Source: Proteobacteria bacterium UBA981 (lineage in GTDB: Bacteria; Pseudomonadota; Gammaproteobacteria; Ga0077536). From it: 64,000 bases of DNA. The position numbers were made by a program, and so were the translations under genes. Under the pieces are notes generated by a model. It did not search any database and was not told the origin of the DNA. It was given only the letters and a program-made list of their open reading frames with translations. Location of the stretch: assembly GCA_002292285.1 (NCBI GenBank), contig DBBP01000002.1:38888-102887 (forward strand), written 5' to 3'. The first letter of the stretch is position 1, and each line of letters opens with the position of its first letter. Shown in pieces: positions 62,488-64,000 of the stretch.

Positions 62488-64000
62488 TCAGCGCAACTTC
62501 GATTGCGATATGTGATTGACGAGCTGCTCAACGCTGACGTGCATCATGTCGAACAGGGGCGCTGGCCAAATTCCGAACAGCATTACCATCACTGCCAAGG
62601 CGGACAGCATCAATTTTTCACGACCGTTGATGTCCGTCAATTGTGCAACTGCCGGGTTAGAGACCGCACCGAAAATAACTCGCTTGTACATCCACAGCGT
62701 ATAAGCCGCGCCGAGAATGAGCGTGAGAGCGGCCAAAAATGCGTACCAGACATTGGCTTTAAAAGCGGTCAGGATGACCAGAAACTCGCCAACAAATCCG
62801 GACGTACCCGGGAGCCCGGCGTTAGCCATCGCGAACAACATCATGAATCCAGCGAAAACCGGCATTGTATTTGCCACACCACCGTAGTCACCGATTTCAC
62901 GGCTATGGACACGGTCGTACATCACGCCGACGCAAAGGAACATGGCAGCAGAAATGAAACCGTGCGAGATCATCTGCACCATGCCGCCTTCGATACCCAT
63001 GGCCGCTTGCTGCCACTCTCCGGTCGCGGACGCGACCTGAAATACAACGAACAAACCAAGAGTCACGAAGCCCATGTGGGAAATAGAGGAATAAGCGATG
63101 AGTTTTTTCATGTCGCTCTGTGCCAGCGCGACAAATCCAATGTAAACGATAGCGATGAGGGATAGCGCGATCATCAGTCCATCAAACGACGCGGAAGCGT
63201 CTGGTGCAATCGGCAGGCTGAACCGTACGAAACCATAACCACCCATCTTCAGCATGATGGCCGCCAAAACCACTGATCCCCCGGTAGGCGCCTCAACATG
63301 CGCGTCGGGTAGCCAAGTATGAACCGGCCACATCGGGATCTTGACCGCGAAGGCCAGCAGAAACGCGACGAAGATCCATTGCTGCTCGATTAAGGTCAAT
63401 GCAGTTTCGTGCATCGCGAAAATAGCAAAACTGCCACCCTTGTTATGGATGTAGAGCAGCGCAACAAGCATGAACAACGAACCCATCAGGGTATAAAGGA
63501 AAAACTTGATGGTAGCGTAAACGCGTCGCGGTCCGCCCCAGATACCGATGATCAGAAACATCGGTATCAACATCGCTTCCCAAAAAATATAGAACAGAAT
63601 GGCATCGAGCGCGGAGAAAACGCCGATCATCAAACCTTCCAAAATCAAAAACGAGCCCATGTACAGGCTGAGGCGATCTTTGATCACCACCCACCCTGCG
63701 AGCACCACCAGAACCGTGGTAAAGGTAGTGAGCAAAATCAATGGCAATGCAATGCCGTCAATTCCGATGAAGTATTCAATACCGAACGCTTCAATCCATG
63801 GCAGTCGCTCAACGAACTGCAGTTCGACCGCGCTATTGTCGAAGCGATGCCACAACAAGGCCGAGAGCAGCAGCGTCAAAACGGAGAACAACAGTGCGTC
63901 TTTGCGAACAGCGCTGTCATGAACACGCCGGCCGGCGAATATGACCCACAGACCACCCACGATGGGGAGCCAAATTGTCAGGCTTAAAATGGAGAAATCA
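62488..64000 (-). CDS. nuoM: NADH-quinone oxidoreductase subunit M (5' end beyond the window)
   Basis: Complex I antiporter-like subunit. FALAVKIPMWPVHTWLPDAH and MKKLIAYSSISHMGFVTLG are diagnostic of NuoM. A GTG at 63960 is available, but the frame stays open to the window edge, and the residues there (LSLTIWLPIVGGLWV) match the first NuoM helix. So the true start lies past 64000 and this copy is partial only through windowing. Confidence 0.95.
   Translation of the reverse strand, partial: DFSILSLTIWLPIVGGLWVIFAGRRVHDSAVRKDALLFSVLTLLLSALLWHRFDNSAVELQFVERLPWIEAFGIEYFIGIDGIALPLILLTTFTTVLVVLAGWVVIKDRLSLYMGSFLILEGLMIGVFSALDAILFYIFWEAMLIPMFLIIGIWGGPRRVYATIKFFLYTLMGSLFMLVALLYIHNKGGSFAIFAMHETALTLIEQQWIFVAFLLAFAVKIPMWPVHTWLPDAHVEAPTGGSVVLAAIMLKMGGYGFVRFSLPIAPDASASFDGLMIALSLIAIVYIGFVALAQSDMKKLIAYSSISHMGFVTLGLFVVFQVASATGEWQQAAMGIEGGMVQMISHGFISAAMFLCVGVMYDRVHSREIGDYGGVANTMPVFAGFMMLFAMANAGLPGTSGFVGEFLVILTAFKANVWYAFLAALTLILGAAYTLWMYKRVIFGAVSNPAVAQLTDINGREKLMLSALAVMVMLFGIWPAPLFDMMHVSVEQLVNHISQSKLR

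Noticed and set aside
62479..63165. 228-codon plus-strand frame opposite nuoM
   Set aside because: Antisense shadow of a complex I gene.

Overview
This 64 kb window (roughly 55-60 % G+C by eye) looks like chromosomal DNA of an uncultured gammaproteobacterium. It carries the cmoA/cmoB/trhO wobble-uridine genes, glnS, a lexA-dgkA divergent pair, nuoM/nuoN and EmrAB-type efflux. No phage, transposase, integrase or CRISPR array was seen. Genes are dense, and many overlap by 4-8 nt (ATGA or GTGA junctions). The right edge cuts nuoM.

Region 1 (about 0.7-14.5 kb) is the most interesting part: a probable complete bacterial sphingolipid (ceramide) locus. All five ceramide genes defined in Caulobacter crescentus have counterparts. 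A minus-strand operon (14437 to 10272) encodes an acyl-ACP synthetase, an NAD-dependent epimerase/ketosphinganine reductase, a dedicated acyl carrier protein and a serine palmitoyltransferase. A GNAT-fold acyltransferase of the bacterial ceramide synthase type lies at 758-1909. Between them are an LpxO-like Fe(II)/2-oxoglutarate hydroxylase, two NTP-transferase proteins, a CDP-alcohol phosphotransferase with an extra N-terminal domain, a second nucleotidyltransferase-like protein, a metallophosphoesterase, and an OstA/LptA-like protein divergent from an LptF-LptG pair. The inferred pathway makes ceramide, perhaps hydroxylates it, adds a phospho-headgroup from a CDP-activated alcohol, and exports it across the envelope by an Lpt-like bridge. 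The headgroup cannot be read from sequence.

Region 2 (14.8-18.4 kb) is a lexA-imuA-imuB mutasome operon with two tandem LexA boxes, without dnaE2 beside it, and divergent dgkA.

Region 3 (18.5-24 kb) is a second-messenger block: a Ser/Thr kinase with a C-terminal cyclic-nucleotide-binding domain, a large DUF1631/degenerate GGDEF/degenerate EAL protein with a 12-residue tandem repeat and a probable frameshift, and a PilZ protein. Two more kinases of the same design lie at 54-59 kb; one is damaged.

Region 4 (24.3-49.6 kb) holds glnS, a tRNA-Arg(CCU), and catabolic or accessory genes: two crotonases, MATE, FetB-like, SDR, RidA, EmrAB, cupins, GNAT, GFA, two amidases, a ModE-like regulator, type 2 ArgC, a luciferase-like oxidoreductase, a dienelactone hydrolase fusion, a Rieske oxygenase and an ABC exporter. 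A decayed pentapeptide-repeat gene sits near 44.2 kb.

Region 5 (49.6-64 kb) has an SDR, the U34 tRNA genes, the kinases around pgi, SCO1 and PCuAC copper chaperones for cytochrome oxidase, psd, nuoN and nuoM.
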